Part shown: positions 22,278 to 39,827 of the stretch, piece after piece
Numbering within the stretch: the first letter of the stretch is position 1
How the letters are laid out: every line of letters begins with the position of its first letter
Assembly (NCBI GenBank): GCA_004335835.1
Contig: RWJK01001503.1
Location: 86,094-150,093 of the forward strand
DNA from: Scenedesmus sp. ARA3
Taxonomy: Eukaryota > Chlorophyta > Chlorophyceae > Sphaeropleales > Scenedesmaceae
Direction of reading: 5' to 3'
Length of the DNA stretch: 64,000 nucleotides
Made by a program: the position numbers and the translations under genes
The notes under the pieces: generated by a model
Told to the model about the DNA's origin: nothing
The model's database searches: none
The model's input: the letters and a program-made list of their open reading frames with translations, nothing else

Positions 22278-23648
22278 TAAGGACATGCCTATCACCAGCT
22301 TGCTGCCAGAAGAAGCTGCTCTGCACCAGGCCAATGCTGCATTGCACACCACACCACGCTACAGCACCCCCGAAACAGCAATTCGCTGCAAACCCCACTG
22401 TGGTCAGTCTCATCAGTTCACCAGAAGAAGCTGCACTGCGCCAGGCCCGCCGTCTGCATGGAACAGCCGTACTGCAAGCGGCAACGAATTAAAAAAGCAA
22501 AAGACACAAACACCCCCAACCTGCTGCTCACTCACCAGAAGAAGCTGCTTTGCACCAGCCCCACCGTCTGCGTGGACCAGCCGTACTGCGCTGCCATGGG
22601 CAGCACCGCGATGCTCATGTTCACGCGGTCCATGTTGCACAGCATGAACGCCACAAAGCACAGCAGCACCATCGTCCAGCGCCGCCGCCAGCCAGAGATG
22701 CCCTCCAGGAACTGCAGCAGCAGCACACGAAAAGGACACAATTAGACAGTGTGGCACAGGCGAATGTATAGCAAGCAGATGCAGCCAGCCTGGCCCTGCA
22801 GCCAGCCAGGACCTGCAGCAGCACAGGCAGAAACAAAATGATGACAGGCATGTTGGCACATGGGGGGGCGTATGACGAGCAGATGCGGCACAGGCGTGCA
22901 GGCACACAGATGAACTGGGCAGCACGGCGCGACAGGTGCAGCAGATGTCGAGGAATAACTGTTGCGCCGCAACATTGCCAACCGGCCGGGAGGCCCGGCA
23001 GCGAGTGTTGCGCTGCAAGCGCGGCTGCACTGACACGTAACTGCCTGCATTAGGGCCCCAGTCCTGCATCTGCAGGAACTCCAACAGCAATGGGTCCTGC
23101 CATCAGCCATCAGCAACTGCTGTACATGCACTGGCATGCATTGCGCAGCACGCAGCTACTGCAAACAGCTTGCAGCTACAACACGTACAGCTTGCTAGTC
23201 ATTGCACTGCTGAGTAGGAGCATGCACATCAACCCACCTGAGGTTTAGGGTCTGCCAAGCCATCATCACCGCCTGCTGCAAATGTTGCACGCAGCGGCGG
23301 CAACCGCTGCCGCGCCGGACACTGCTGCTGCTGCTGCTGCCGCTGCTTGTGCAAGCTGCTCGACTCGCTACTGCTGCTGCTACTGCTGCTTGGCAGCAGC
23401 TGCTGCCGTTGCTGTGCTGCCTGCCACTGCTGCTGTGCTGCAGGCAGTGCTTGAAGACCGCCAAGCAACTGCCGGCCGTTGCTTTGGCTGCGCTGCAGCA
23501 CGCATGGCTGCAGAAAGTGTTTCGTGCTGCTGCTGCTGCTGCTGTGGATAGGCGACAGCAGTTTGCTGCTGCTGCTGCTGCCACTGCTACTGATGTTTAG
23601 TCCCGTCTGTGCTAAGCTGTGGCACCTGCGGGTGCTGGATGCCTGCAA
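18973..23648 (-). CDS. PHT4/SLC17-type anion (phosphate) transporter, probably plastid
   Basis: Major facilitator carrier. Core exons 22711-22536, 22129-21917, 20918-20693, 20212-20048 and 19461-18973 join in phase and end at TGA 18973. Seen: CNMDRVNMS in TM1, SSFFWGYLLTQ, the loop signature GGIWADRFGGK, the SLC17-type R.LMGIGEG, and GWPSVFYGFG. These match plant PHT4 carriers of phosphate (some ascorbate) in plastid membranes. Upstream exon 23648-23238 (137 codons, Ser/Gln-rich, ends at a good GTGGGT donor) looks like a transit peptide. A small exon near 23098-23040 (DPLLLEFLQMQDW) may link it, but its donor is unclear. Total about 560-580 aa, normal for the family. Introns are packed with partial exon copies (listed separately). 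Substrate is not inferable. Confidence 0.85.
19499..19782 (-). repeat. acceptor-side echoes of last PHT4 exon, 3 copies
   Basis: Three partial copies of the start of exon 19461-18973, each about 68 nt (VLGCDIF.SGI.SVLPWM), each preceded by a (CTG)nCAG acceptor. Copy starts are at 19565, 19675 and 19782 against 19461 for the real exon, so spacing is 104-110 bp. All lie upstream of the intact exon on its strand; none reaches a donor. Confidence 0.9.
19927..19968 (-). repeat. donor-side echo of PHT4 exon 20212-20048
   Basis: A copy of the exon's last 12 or so codons (LTWMPTYANQ) plus its GTGGGC donor, in the intron downstream of the intact exon. Confidence 0.8.
20284..20446 (-). repeat. acceptor-side echoes of PHT4 exon 20212-20048, 2 copies
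   Basis: Two copies of the exon start (AYILANTSVSGK, then the diverged AYILANTSVGQ) with their acceptors, at 20320 and 20444, upstream of the intact exon start at 20212. Confidence 0.85.
21000..21050 (-). repeat. acceptor-side echo of PHT4 exon 20918-20693
   Basis: A diverged copy of the first 40-50 nt of exon 20918-20693 with its CTGCAG acceptor, about 130 bp upstream of the real acceptor. Confidence 0.75.
21130..21855 (-). repeat. donor-side echo array, 6 copies in alternating A-B pattern
   Basis: Six copies of the 3' end of exon 22129-21917 (encoding GIGEG..MPAMNNLLSR) with its GTGAGC-type donor and some intron. Copies begin near 21130, 21251, 21381, 21507, 21641 and 21780; the intact donor is at 21916. 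Two sub-families alternate: type A carries CACGCGCAGCCAGCAGC after the shared core and type B carries CAGCTGCTGTACTACACGC-like sequence, giving an A-B dimer of about 250-270 bp. The copy at 21251 has a damaged donor. Confidence 0.9.
22143..22252 (-). repeat. acceptor-side echo of PHT4 exon 22129-21917
   Basis: A copy of the exon start (GYLLTQVLGAIWTDRFG) with a CAG-repeat-extended acceptor, upstream of the intact exon. A second fragment of the same exon (SKLVIGMS) lies at about 22273-22310, fused to a donor-edge fragment of the preceding exon. Confidence 0.85.
22424..22475 (-). repeat. donor-side echo of PHT4 exon 22711-22536
   Basis: A copy of the exon's end (AGLAQCSFFW) and donor, in the intron downstream of the intact exon; a shorter trace is at 22310-22335. 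Confidence 0.8.
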
Positions 23649-26600
23649 TGCATGGTGGATGTGTCAGTAATGTGTGTGAAAGAACGCCAGCAGCAGAGAA
23701 GTCTGAAGAAGTGCCGCTCCCGAAAGAAGCAAGCATACAGCAAGCAGTGCACAAACACAGCACATCTGCACGTCTATTAAGCAAGCACGCAACACAGGCA
23801 AAAAGCAGCTGATGATCCTGTGAGGCAAATGCACACGGCAGCAGAACGACAGCATGTCAATCCTCGCACCTGTCTGTGGCCGCTCAGCAGCTGCTGCCTG
23901 CGCAGCGGCAGACTGAAAGCCATGGCCCTGCAGGCGCAATGTAAGAGCAGCAGTGGGGTTCACACAGGGCTTGCAGGACAAGTACACTTGAAACTGCTAC
24001 TGTCCACTGTTTGCTGCTGTGGGCTGTTTCAGGCGGATGCACCACACAATGTTCTTTTCAAGATGGACAATGAACCTTTGGTGCCCGAAAAAGATTTTGC
24101 AACGCACCTCTTGCTGATCGCAGGCGTCTGCAACGGGCACGAGTGGAGCCTGGAGCCCTGCATGCCACTGCCTTGCGTAGCTGCCGCGTGCAGCCTTGAA
24201 GCCGCCAGACTAACACAAAGTGTAAGTTTTGCACGCGTGTGCGGTTGCGTCAGCACAGACCGCTGCCCCAGGAATCAATCGCAGTCGATACCACGACAGT
24301 TGTGGACTCAGACACCAACAAGCCACATTAATCACTGTTCGCCTCTACCAACAGAAACACTGTTGCGGCTTCAACATGCTCTGAGCAGCGGACGCCCGAC
24401 AGCAATGGGAATTCTGAAACAAAGTGTAGGGTTCGAGTGCGAAAGCCTCTAAATTAATTGCAACAAACACGCTTGAACAATGTGCTGTGGTTGCGGCTCA
24501 TCCGTAATGTACTTCTGCACGCCACTCAACACAGGACACAAGTGACTGTTCTTTTCCGCTTTGAGCCTGTGTACGCCATTTTACTGGCAGAAAGCCTTTG
24601 CGCTTAGCAGCAGTGCACTGAAATCGCGACAACGTAGCTCAGCAGCTGTACGTGCATGCTGCAGCATGTGGGCTCACCTGACACACCACAGCATGTGCAC
24701 CACCTCAGCTGCAGATGCTAGGCCAGGGGTCGCTCATCAAGCAGTTTGCTACACATTAGTTACAAATGAAACTGAACACCTCGCCACTCTTGCTAACCAG
24801 ACTCGCCTTGCCTTGGCAACCTGTGTGGTGGAAAGCAACTGACATCATGCATGCGCATGCACTGCTGGTGCACAATGCTTTTGGCCCCCACACACAGCAT
24901 GCAAAACACTCAAACTGTGGCCAGCAATAAGCGTTCAGCATGCTTCATCGCTTGAGAACATGTGCAACATTGAGCAGCACCAACAAGAATGGCCACGCTT
25001 TAATGGCTTACAGCCGCCTCTCACATGGCGGTGATCAAGCACTTCTGCCAGTGCACACGCCGTCATCGGGTACGATGCGTGCTGACAACGCGCCAGGCTG
25101 TTCAATCACCCACTACAACAGCCCACCACCAAGCCACACACAAGGGCGGCCTTTTTACGGAGCTCAAACCCGCCCCAAAGCAGGCATACAGCACCCAACA
25201 GCAGGCATGGGACACCATTGTGCCTGTCAAGGCATGCACGCAACGCTCAACAGCATGCACAACAGCACAACTCCCTAGGCAAAACTGCATTGCACGCCAT
25301 GCCGGCCCTTGCAATGTGGCTTCTCAGTCCAGCCCAGTCAGTGTCCAACTATGTAAAGAGTTGCAAAAAGCACACTTTGCAAAAGCAAAATGAAACATAT
25401 CGCTCAGTCACATCCAACTATGCATGTGAAGCTGGGTGCTGCCCATATCTGCCACAAACAAGCGGCGTGCTACACACTGGCTGGCTTATCGCCCAGAACC
25501 CGCAAAGACGTACCTACTCCATGCAGGTAAGGCCTGGACACGAGCAGGCAGCTGGCCGCACAACAGCAGCACCAAGTGCTCTGCACATACAGACGTGCAC
25601 TGAAAGGCAACTCGCAGCACTCACAAGGGCAATGCGCCAGCTGAAGCAAACCCCAATCGCTCGGCCAATGCGCAAAGGATCATCCAGTGCTGCTGCTGCA
25701 GCAAACAAAGGCTTGCAGGGTCCAGGCATGAAGCAACCTCGCCTCACTTAGACTCTGGACAGTTGGGTTGGGTCCCAAAGCATGAGTGAGGAACCACAGA
25801 ATAGGAGTGAGACGTCACAGTAACCGTTGAAGCATTACACAGGAGGCAACAACAGCAGCCCCAAGCGCCACGCAGTCAAGCAGCAACACAAAGCAGCATA
25901 ACACATCGTGCAGTACACTTTGCACTACGTAAACCAGCAAGATATCAAGCCTGGAGCATGGCGCATGCAGCGCAGCACTGCTGCCACCACTGCACCTCCT
26001 GATATTTGTGTCAGCCGTACAAGCTCAGCTTAGCAGCAGATACAAGGCAAGCCAATGACAAAAGTCAGGTGCCAAAACAGATAGCCTCGGAATGCCCTCA
26101 GGCTGCAAGCTGCAGAATTCCATTCAGATAGAGTGGCGAGGTTGGCGTGGTTGTGTGTGCTTCCAGTTCAGCAAGCGCCAACCATGCCTGGAGTTCATGT
26201 TGCATGAATGCAGATCAGGCATACAATCGGCGTTGTAAATGCAGCCTGCGGCTCCAAACACAAGGCGCCGAGTGTAACTCTGCCTGACGTACAAGAATCC
26301 TGCTTGAACTGACAGAATAGAGCTGTCCGTGCACGGGGAAATGTGCACAGGAGCAGAAACACAAGCTGGCAGGACAAACGAACCACCTTCACATCTACCT
26401 ACCGAGCATAGCAACACAGTATGCACGACAGTGGCCACACACTGCATACAAACCTGCATACACACCTGCTCACATACGTTGCGCCGCCGCACAAACATGC
26501 ACAGTGCGTTGCAGCACGTGGGTTGTACGGCGGTCGCAGTTTGCGGCAGACACTGCAGCAAGGGGAGGCACGTTTGCCACCTCCAACTCTCTCACCACCA

Positions 26601-27084
26601 AAGAGGCTGTTAAAGTGTGTTACGCAGCAGCCATGAATACTGCACATCACACAGCCTATGACAATTGGCACCATCTGCATTGCCACTGCAGCAGGTGGCA
26701 GCTGGGTACCTCTGGCAAACACACACTGGCCAGTAGCACCTGCAGCTTAGCACAACACACAACACATAACCTGCATCAGGCATACCATCACCTTTCACAG
26801 CAGCTGGTCTGCCCACCTTATGCAGGGGGCAGCAACACAAACTGTGACATAGGACATAACCCTCACAAAAAATAGCGACCGCCCCACAGCTGCACTGCAA
26901 CATTAGGGAACATGCTGCTGACACGTCATGCAACATGCCAACAAACTCCTTGCTGCCACGGCTTGCTACACCTAGGACGCACCTGCAGCTGCACTGCATG
27001 CAGCCCTGCCTGACTCCACACTCAACTCACCAACCGCAACACAACACATATGGAACCAGAAAGCTGCACCATGTGTGACACACG
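23649..27084. other. intergenic, no gene recognised
   Basis: Between the PHT4-like and TLC genes, both minus. The longest ORFs (23820-24452 +, 25218-25751 +, 26124-26561 -) lack recognisable domains, overlap opposite-strand ORFs and show no splice-linked neighbours. A gene of an unfamiliar family cannot be excluded. Confidence 0.45.
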
Positions 27085-27872
27085 TCACTCTGCATGGTGA
27101 TGTGGCGCATATGCCTTGATCTCCACAGTGCCTAGCAGCTCCTGCTGCTTGCCATCCGCACTAATGCGCAGCTGCTGCCGCTGCTTCTCCTTCAGCTGCT
27201 GCAGCTCCGCCACACCCTGCTGCTGCTGCTGCTGCTGCTGTTTGGCGCCAAACATCATCTTGTACGCGCCCTTCGCAATCTTGACAAACCACATCGTGTT
27301 GAGCGCCAGCAGCAGCAGCGGCACACCCAGCAGCATCGCAACTGCGTGTGGCGGCTCCTGAGCAATTATGCGCAGGTTTTGCAGGACGTGAAGGTAGAAT
27401 GGCACAAACATTGCCACACGTGCCACACCCCACACCAGCAGCATGAGCAGCCCATTGACTTGATACAGCTTCAAATGCTTCAGCTGCAACCGATCCAATG
27501 CCCATCGCAGATTCACAAAAGGTGTAGTAGCCTCGGTAAGCAGCACCATCAGCAGGTACACATGCAGCGACTGCACTTGTGCAGCAACTGCCAGTGACAG
27601 AAGCGACACCACATGGTGGATGTACATCTCCTTGCTGCCGATCTCTGTGTGCCAGCAGATCACACAGAAGTCCACCAAAAAATAGCCGGCTGAGATGCCC
27701 AGGATTGCATATGAAAGCTCGCTGACGCGCAGCACCACGCTGCTGCTGCTGCTGTTGCTGCTGTCGAAGAACTCGCCGCTGTAGCAGAGCGCCCACAGGC
27801 ACAGCGCAGTGACCAGCACTGCATGCAGCGTGCTGGGCAAGCTGCACACAGCAGGCAGCAGAAGTTGATGGA

Positions 27873-27906
<34 letters not shown>

Positions 27907-28575
27907 TGTCAGAAGAAGAGGCGACCAGCACTGCATGCAGCGTGCTGGGCAAGTTGTGTATGGAGCACGGCAGGCAGCGGAGTTAAAAGAGGCGACAGCA
28001 GCAGCAGCAGCAGCAGCGTGTTAGTGATTGCAGATAGCTTGCAGGGTCACGAAATGCCAACTGCCTGCTGCTGCATGCTACGGCCAACTGCACCCCAATC
28101 ACATCCGCGCGTGCAGAACAGCTGCCACAGCAGCCACCAATGCACATGCATTCAAATGGTTATGCTAGCTGTAGATACTACAAAACAATATTGTTCTTGT
28201 TACCTGCTGTTCAAACAGGTGCATTGGCCTAGTTTACTGCACGAAGCTTTCTCAAGCAGCCGGTTGGGCAAGCAGCCAGCTGCACAAATAAGTGGATAAA
28301 GAGAGAGCAGCAGATGCTGCGAACACTGCGCAGCTGCTTGATGAATGAACAAGCTATGCAACAAGCTACGCAACACACGTCAGCGCAGCACAGCTGTGTC
28401 ACAGCAGCATACACAGCAGCATACACAACAGCAGCAGCAGCAGCAGCACCAGCTCACCGCGTGTTCCAGTCGACCTTGTCATGCTGCTTCAAGCGCCTGT
28501 AGCCGCTGCAGAGCTTGGGTGATAGCACCTGGGAGCACTTGTACAGCAGTGTGTAGCCCACAGCGCTGAAGAGGC
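27085..28575 (-). CDS. TLC-domain membrane protein, TLCD4/TMEM56-like
   Basis: Two exons are certain: 28575-28458 and 27841-27085 (stop at 27085). They join in phase (DWNTR|LPSTLHAVL). Seen: FSAVGYTLLYK helix, the KVDWNTR..STLHA block, HHVVSLL (the HH typical of TLC domains), TEATTPFVNLRW, and six or so hydrophobic helices, then a cytosolic tail with a Gln run and KEKQRQQL. These match TLCD4/TMEM56 of animals, algae and plants. TLC proteins act in ER or plasma-membrane lipid metabolism or composition; a specific reaction is not known for this subgroup. The first exon is unresolved: an ATG at 28758 starts an Ala/Val-rich stretch, but no donor there gives the phase needed to join 28575. The product should be near 300 aa. 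Confidence 0.8.
27922..27960 (-). repeat. acceptor-side echo of TLC exon 27841-27085
   Basis: A copy of the exon start (LPSTLHAVLVA) about 110 bp upstream of the real one, separated from it by a CAG tract (27877-27903) and followed upstream by another CAG tract (27990-28016). Confidence 0.85.
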
Positions 28576-30951
28576 CTGCAGCAGGGCAAAATACAGCACA
28601 AGACAGCAGAAGAGAGCAGAAGACAGTATGTGAGGTGACAGTACAACAGAAACAACAACTACTGCTGCTGCTGTGGCTGCAGCCAAGCTGCTGGCGCTCA
28701 GAAAAGGGCTCGTAGCAGCTGCGTGAACGAGCTTGCTGCGAGCTGACACGGCAGCCATGGGTGCTTTACATAACACTGCTGTTGCATTGCCCGAGTACAG
28801 GACAACATAAGTAGCTCCATTAGAGCATCAAAATCCTCAAGCAGCTGCTTAGCAGTGCCTTTGCAGATGGGGCTGGTGTGTGCTACAGCTGCTGCTGCTG
28901 TGCTGCTGCTGTGCTCACAGCACGCCTGTTGCGATTAGCAGCTGCTAGCCATCGCCCGCAGGCTATATTCACCTGCTGTACCCGCCACTTGCAGGAGAGG
29001 GTCTTCCGTCACAGAAGCCAGCACTGCAGGAAGCAGCATGGGGGCAGTGAGGCAAGAGGGTGACGGTTTGTTTGCACAGCGTCCCAAGCTACGCCGCTCC
29101 CCATTGCATAACTGACACCATCAAGACAACTGAAAACTAAAGCGGATTGGACTGACCCAACAGCGCTGCTAGCGCATAGAAGGCTCGGGAGGAAGCTCAC
29201 CTTCACTAGCCTCGGTCCAAACGCCAGCCATGGCGCAGCACGGGCCTGAAGCCCAACAGCTACAAAATTATGCTTGCTGTCCGAAATTGACAATTCAATG
29301 CGATCACGGGGCAGGGGCGCGCTTCAAATTGTTGGCTGGCAAAAGCACTTGCTGCTGCTTGTGTGGCTGAATGCAGCTCCTGTACTGATAAAACGCTTGA
29401 TTTGTGACAATGAAGCAGAGCATACGAGTACTGTGGAGAAGCCAAAACTTGGATAGGCTGTTGAAGTGGTGACCTGGCAGTCATTTGGGTGGCACAGTGC
29501 AGGTCTTGTCGGACTTGGGTTCAACAGTTTCGACTTTGAAATGCTGGTTGTTACTAATCGTAAACTTAATGCATTTTCAGATGAGGAATGCAGCCCCGCA
29601 CATGTGGTGTCAGGCTGCCACCTGGCAGCTGCTGAGCGTGCCACCTGGCAACTGCACACAGCTGTGTGCCTTTGCAGCCATGCCATGCAATTGAAGCAAT
29701 TTCCCGTAAGATGCCAGCTGCGGCAACATCCAACCAAAAGCATTTTCTGAAAGTTACTTCAAAGTCAAGCTATAGCAGCAAGCCCAAGTCCATATACCTG
29801 AGGTAAGCTTCTTCAAAATGTTGACACTAGGATCCTACCGCCATGCAGACAACGTGGTCGCCACATGCAGGTGACGAAGCCATGCTGCGATGCAGCATAG
29901 CTCTTGCAACACAGCCACAAAAATCTTGTTACAGGGGAGAGCAAATGAACACCCGAGAGTGAACACTCACCCAAAAAAAAAACAATCACCCTACTTTCAG
30001 TTCACACAGCCCGCCACGCACTGCGATGGCATCACACCAGTTATATCACTCCAAGTGTGTGAGTTCAAACCACACACCTGGCCGCTGCGTAAATTTTTGT
30101 TGTCATCAGGAATTGCAGTGCTGTTGCAGCTTGCAGCAGCCTGCATCCACCACTCCGGCAAAGCAGCAGGTTGCCTATCACATTAACAACCTAGTTCAAA
30201 CAGTCATTGTTATGTAGCGTGTTAGTGGCATGACCAGCCTCTGCAGCCTCTAGTAGCATCACAATGAGCTTGTACCAGCCATGTAGACCGGCACACTCTG
30301 ACCACAGGATCATAGCTTGGCAAGTGCCGGGGGCTGCGCAACCCACCAAGCTCTGACCCTGTAGGTTGGCTGCTGCAGCAGCAGAGGCCGCCAGCTGAGC
30401 TGAGCAGCTCAGCAGCAGGGGCCAGGCCTTGAAAATCTTAGCTTTGCAAACTTAGCAAAATGAAATGCGTGCGGAATTCCTGAACAGCCTTGCATTCTCG
30501 GCAAGCGGCATGCGTGGTACTTCCCGCCAAAAAGAATCTGCTGCACACTTGAACTTGCAGCCAACCGAACTGAAGCTCGCCCCCAGGTTATGATCACATG
30601 ATGTCTTGCTGTCAAGCCGATTGCAAGCTGCGTGGTGCAGGGCGCACCCAGCCGCACACTGTCACAGTGCGGCCGCTGGTGCCGCTGCTGTCCCTGCATC
30701 AGGCAGCTATCTCATTTGTGCCTGGCCCAGCCTGACTCAGGCCCTTGTGACAAGGGCACAATGCGCAGCAGTTGGCCACCGCCACAAATCTTCCGCTGGT
30801 GTCCCTGCATCAGGCAGCTATCTCCCTTATGTGCCAGGCGCTGCCTGCTCCGGCACAGTGCAGCAGTTGGCCACCGCCGTGAATCCGACAGCTGCTGCCC
30901 TTTGCTGTTGCTGCTGGCTGCAGCTTACTGATGACAGCAAATCCAAAAGTC
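28576..30951. other. TLC 5' region and intergenic, no further gene recognised
   Basis: It contains the possible TLC first exon near 28758-28640, a CTG-rich patch at 28886-28910, and then sequence without family resemblance or a splice chain up to the b561 stop codon. ORFs at 29324-29743 (-) and 29466-29750 (+) overlap each other and look like chance. Confidence 0.5.
30670..30880. repeat. about 110-bp imperfect duplication
   Basis: TCCCTGCATCAGGCAGCTAT occurs at 30691 and 30802, and GCAGCAGTTGGCCACCGCC at 30765 and about 30860. It lies just downstream of the b561 gene stop, in its likely 3' UTR. Confidence 0.75.
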
Positions 30952-37170
<6,219 letters not shown>

Positions 37171-38375
37171 CTGCAGGACAGCCGGCCAGGGCAGGACGTG
37201 AAGCATCAGCAGATCAACGTTTTGGTGTTTTACGCATAAGCTGTCTTGCAGGAGGAACGAACAGATCTATGATACAAAACTTGAAATAGATTGGAAGGTT
37301 GCTGATGGCGGGATGATACAGAAAATGAAGAACAGCACAACAGATGCTTGGAGCCTCCTACAGCTGGATGTGTGACCTGGCCTTGCAACAAGCCTGATAC
37401 GTCAGTCCGCATGCGTTAGACTTGTCGCATTCACTCTATTGGCGTGTTGAAACACTCACGGATCGTTAAACGGTGGTAGATGTCCCGCGATTGGCTTAGT
37501 GGGGTGATCATAGCAGCTGCTGGCCTTGCTGTGGCCATGAAGGTACATGGGGAAACATTGTGCTCCAACAAGACCTAAAAGTAGCAGCAAAACCCTTTTT
37601 TCAAGCATTTTCGGGCGCTTCATGCCAACACGTCCACCACTTCGGAATCTGTCGCAAAGTGCGTGAGCCGAGCCGGCTGGTGACTGTCGTGTATTGGCAA
37701 TCGTAATGAATATAATGATAATATACAGTAGAAACGATGATTTGCAGTGGTTAGTGCGCGATGCTGACTCTCACTTTTGCGCTGCAGGGCATTTGGCGCC
37801 AGTAACACAGCTCGTGAGGCACACGTCAGCTGCCAGTGGCAATAGCAAGGACGAACGCAGCACATCGAGTTACCAGCACTGTAATACAAAAAGTAATGCA
37901 GCACTGTGCTGCGCATACATAGTGGCATAGACGCTTACTAGAAAGGCAGCACTGCTGCAGTAGGCAATGCCATGGAGCAGTGCTCACCCAGACACATACG
38001 TAACATGCAGGTAAACTTGCAAAATAGGCACATGCATTTTAAGTAGATGAAGCCATTCCCCAAAACATGACACTGCAGTGCTGATATGCTGCATAACTGC
38101 TGGTTCACCATCCGCACAAGACCTGCACACCTGCAACAGCAACGCAGACCTGCACACCTGCCAACTATGCTTCTTCAAAGACCTGCTTCGACGAAAGACT
38201 CAGTGAAGAGCTGCCAGTGCCAATTCGCCTCTGCACACAACGCATACAACGAAAGCTGTGGCAGCGCCATGCAAGTTGCACTTTGCAGGAAAGGTGCTGC
38301 TGGTGATACATTTGGTGATACATGTGGACAGAAAGCCCTTGTACCAGTTGTACCAGCCAGCAGAAGCACATGTGC

Positions 38376-38790
38376 AGCACACCAGCCAACCAGCCTGCGA
38401 GCAAAGCTTGGCGCCTGCCAGCCAGCCAACCAGCCTGCCAGCGAGCCAACCAGCCCGCCAGCCAGCAAGGCTTGCCAGCCTGCCAGCAAACCTTGCCAGC
38501 CTGCCAGCCAGCCAAGTAGCCTGCCAACCAGCCAGCCTGCCAGCCAGCCTGCCGGCCAACCAGCCAGCCTGCCAGCAAAGCTTGCCAGCCTGCCAGCAAA
38601 GCTTGCCAGCCTGCCAACCAGCCTGCCAGCAAAGCCAGCCAGCCTGCCAGCCAGCCAGACAGCCTGCGAGCCAACCAGCCTGCCGGCCAGCCAACCAGCC
38701 TGCCAGCCAGCCAAGCTTGCCAGCCAGCCAAGCTTGCCAGCCAAGCTTGCCAGCCAGCCAGCCTGCCAGCCAAGCTTGCCAGCCAGGCCG
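38376..38790. repeat. CCAGCCTG/CCAGCCAA minisatellite
   Basis: About 415 bp of interleaved 4-, 8- and 10-base variants of GCCAGCC, with AAGCTTG insertions at intervals. Five frames stay open for over 180 codons as Ala/Ser/Gln/Pro or Trp/Leu/Ala/Gly repeats, the mark of simple sequence rather than a gene. Confidence 0.9.
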
Positions 38791-39727
38791 TCCGCTGGCA
38801 GCACGATCAATGCCTACCAAAAGACTTGACACGCCCGCCATCACGCCCGCCAACAGCCAGGGTTTCCAGCACATAACCTACTTGCAGCAACAACCGGAAC
38901 CAGGGACGGAGTGTCTATCAAAGGGTCACTTCAAACAGCACTAGACGTCAAACCAGTGCAACGCTGCAACACGACACACGACGCTACGAAAGGTGACACA
39001 GATGCATCCCACTGAGCTGCCTGCCCTGCTGTTGTGATGCCGTGCAACTGTGGTGACCGTGCACTTGAGTGGACTCTATGCATACATTCGAACGGCGCAG
39101 CCCGATTTGCTAGATATCAACAGCTTGAACAATACCACGACCAACATAATGTAACGTAGAATATCATGGCAGCCGCACAACTACTTAAGGCTGCCAGGGC
39201 TGCACCGGCCCGACAAAAAAAATTATGCTTGATGAAGCAGACACAGGTGCTTGCACCCCTGCTGCTGCTGCCACCATGGTCCCAACCCACAGCCGACCAC
39301 AGACATGCACATGCGTCCATCTGCTGAAGCACAGCCAAACTGCCACAAACAATAAATCATTGTGGCGGCGCATGAGTCTGCATTGGACTGCTGCGAGCCC
39401 CGCAATCCACAGGTGTGTGTGCGACCACAGAGGGTGAAGGGGCTACAGCTGCTGACCCGCCTGCGCCACCAAAGGCAGCAAGGAAGCACATGGCACTGTA
39501 AGAAGCGTAGGGAGCGCCACCTGGTCAACTAGGAGAACAATGCCACACGACAGCAGCAGGCAGCGCCAGCCACAGCAGCACGGACAGAGCCGGGTACGGG
39601 CCAAAAGCGCAGCCGCCAGCATCACCAGAGCGCTAGCTGCGGACGTCCTCGACTCCGCTCAGCCAGCAGCGCCACTGAACCACCCTTTGCCGCCCCTGCT
39701 GCTGCCGCGCCTGCTGCTGCTGCTGCT

Positions 39728-39800
39728 GCGGTGGTGTCTGTGGCTGTTGTAGTGCCCGTTCTCATCCAGCTTATCATCGCTGCTGCTGCTGCTGCTGCCA
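39728..39800 (-). repeat. echo of KH gene C-terminal coding end, beyond the stop
   Basis: A diverged copy of the last coding segment (DDKLDENGHYNSHRHH against DDELDENGHHGGHGHH) lies about 100 bp past the stop, in the 3' UTR, next to CAG tracts. No splice site is involved here. Confidence 0.85.
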
Positions 39801-39827
39801 GCCGTGCTGTTGCTGCTGCTGGACGCT

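Larger units (their letters stand above)
37171..39827. other. intergenic with minisatellite, no gene recognised
   Basis: Upstream of the Reeler-like exon and downstream of the KH gene stop. It should hold the b561 signal-peptide exon and promoter, but I could not identify them. AT-richer at 37440-37900. Apart from the 38376-38790 repeat and the 39728-39800 KH echo, nothing was recognised. Confidence 0.5.

Noticed and set aside
23820..24452. 210-codon ORF on the plus strand
   Set aside because: No recognisable domain, biased Cys/His/Gln content as in neighbouring chance ORFs, and no splice or promoter context; kept only as a remote possibility.
38086..38829. Long plus- and minus-strand ORFs (200-247 codons)
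   Set aside because: They are driven by the CCAGCC minisatellite; several frames on both strands are open at once and the peptides are simple repeats.
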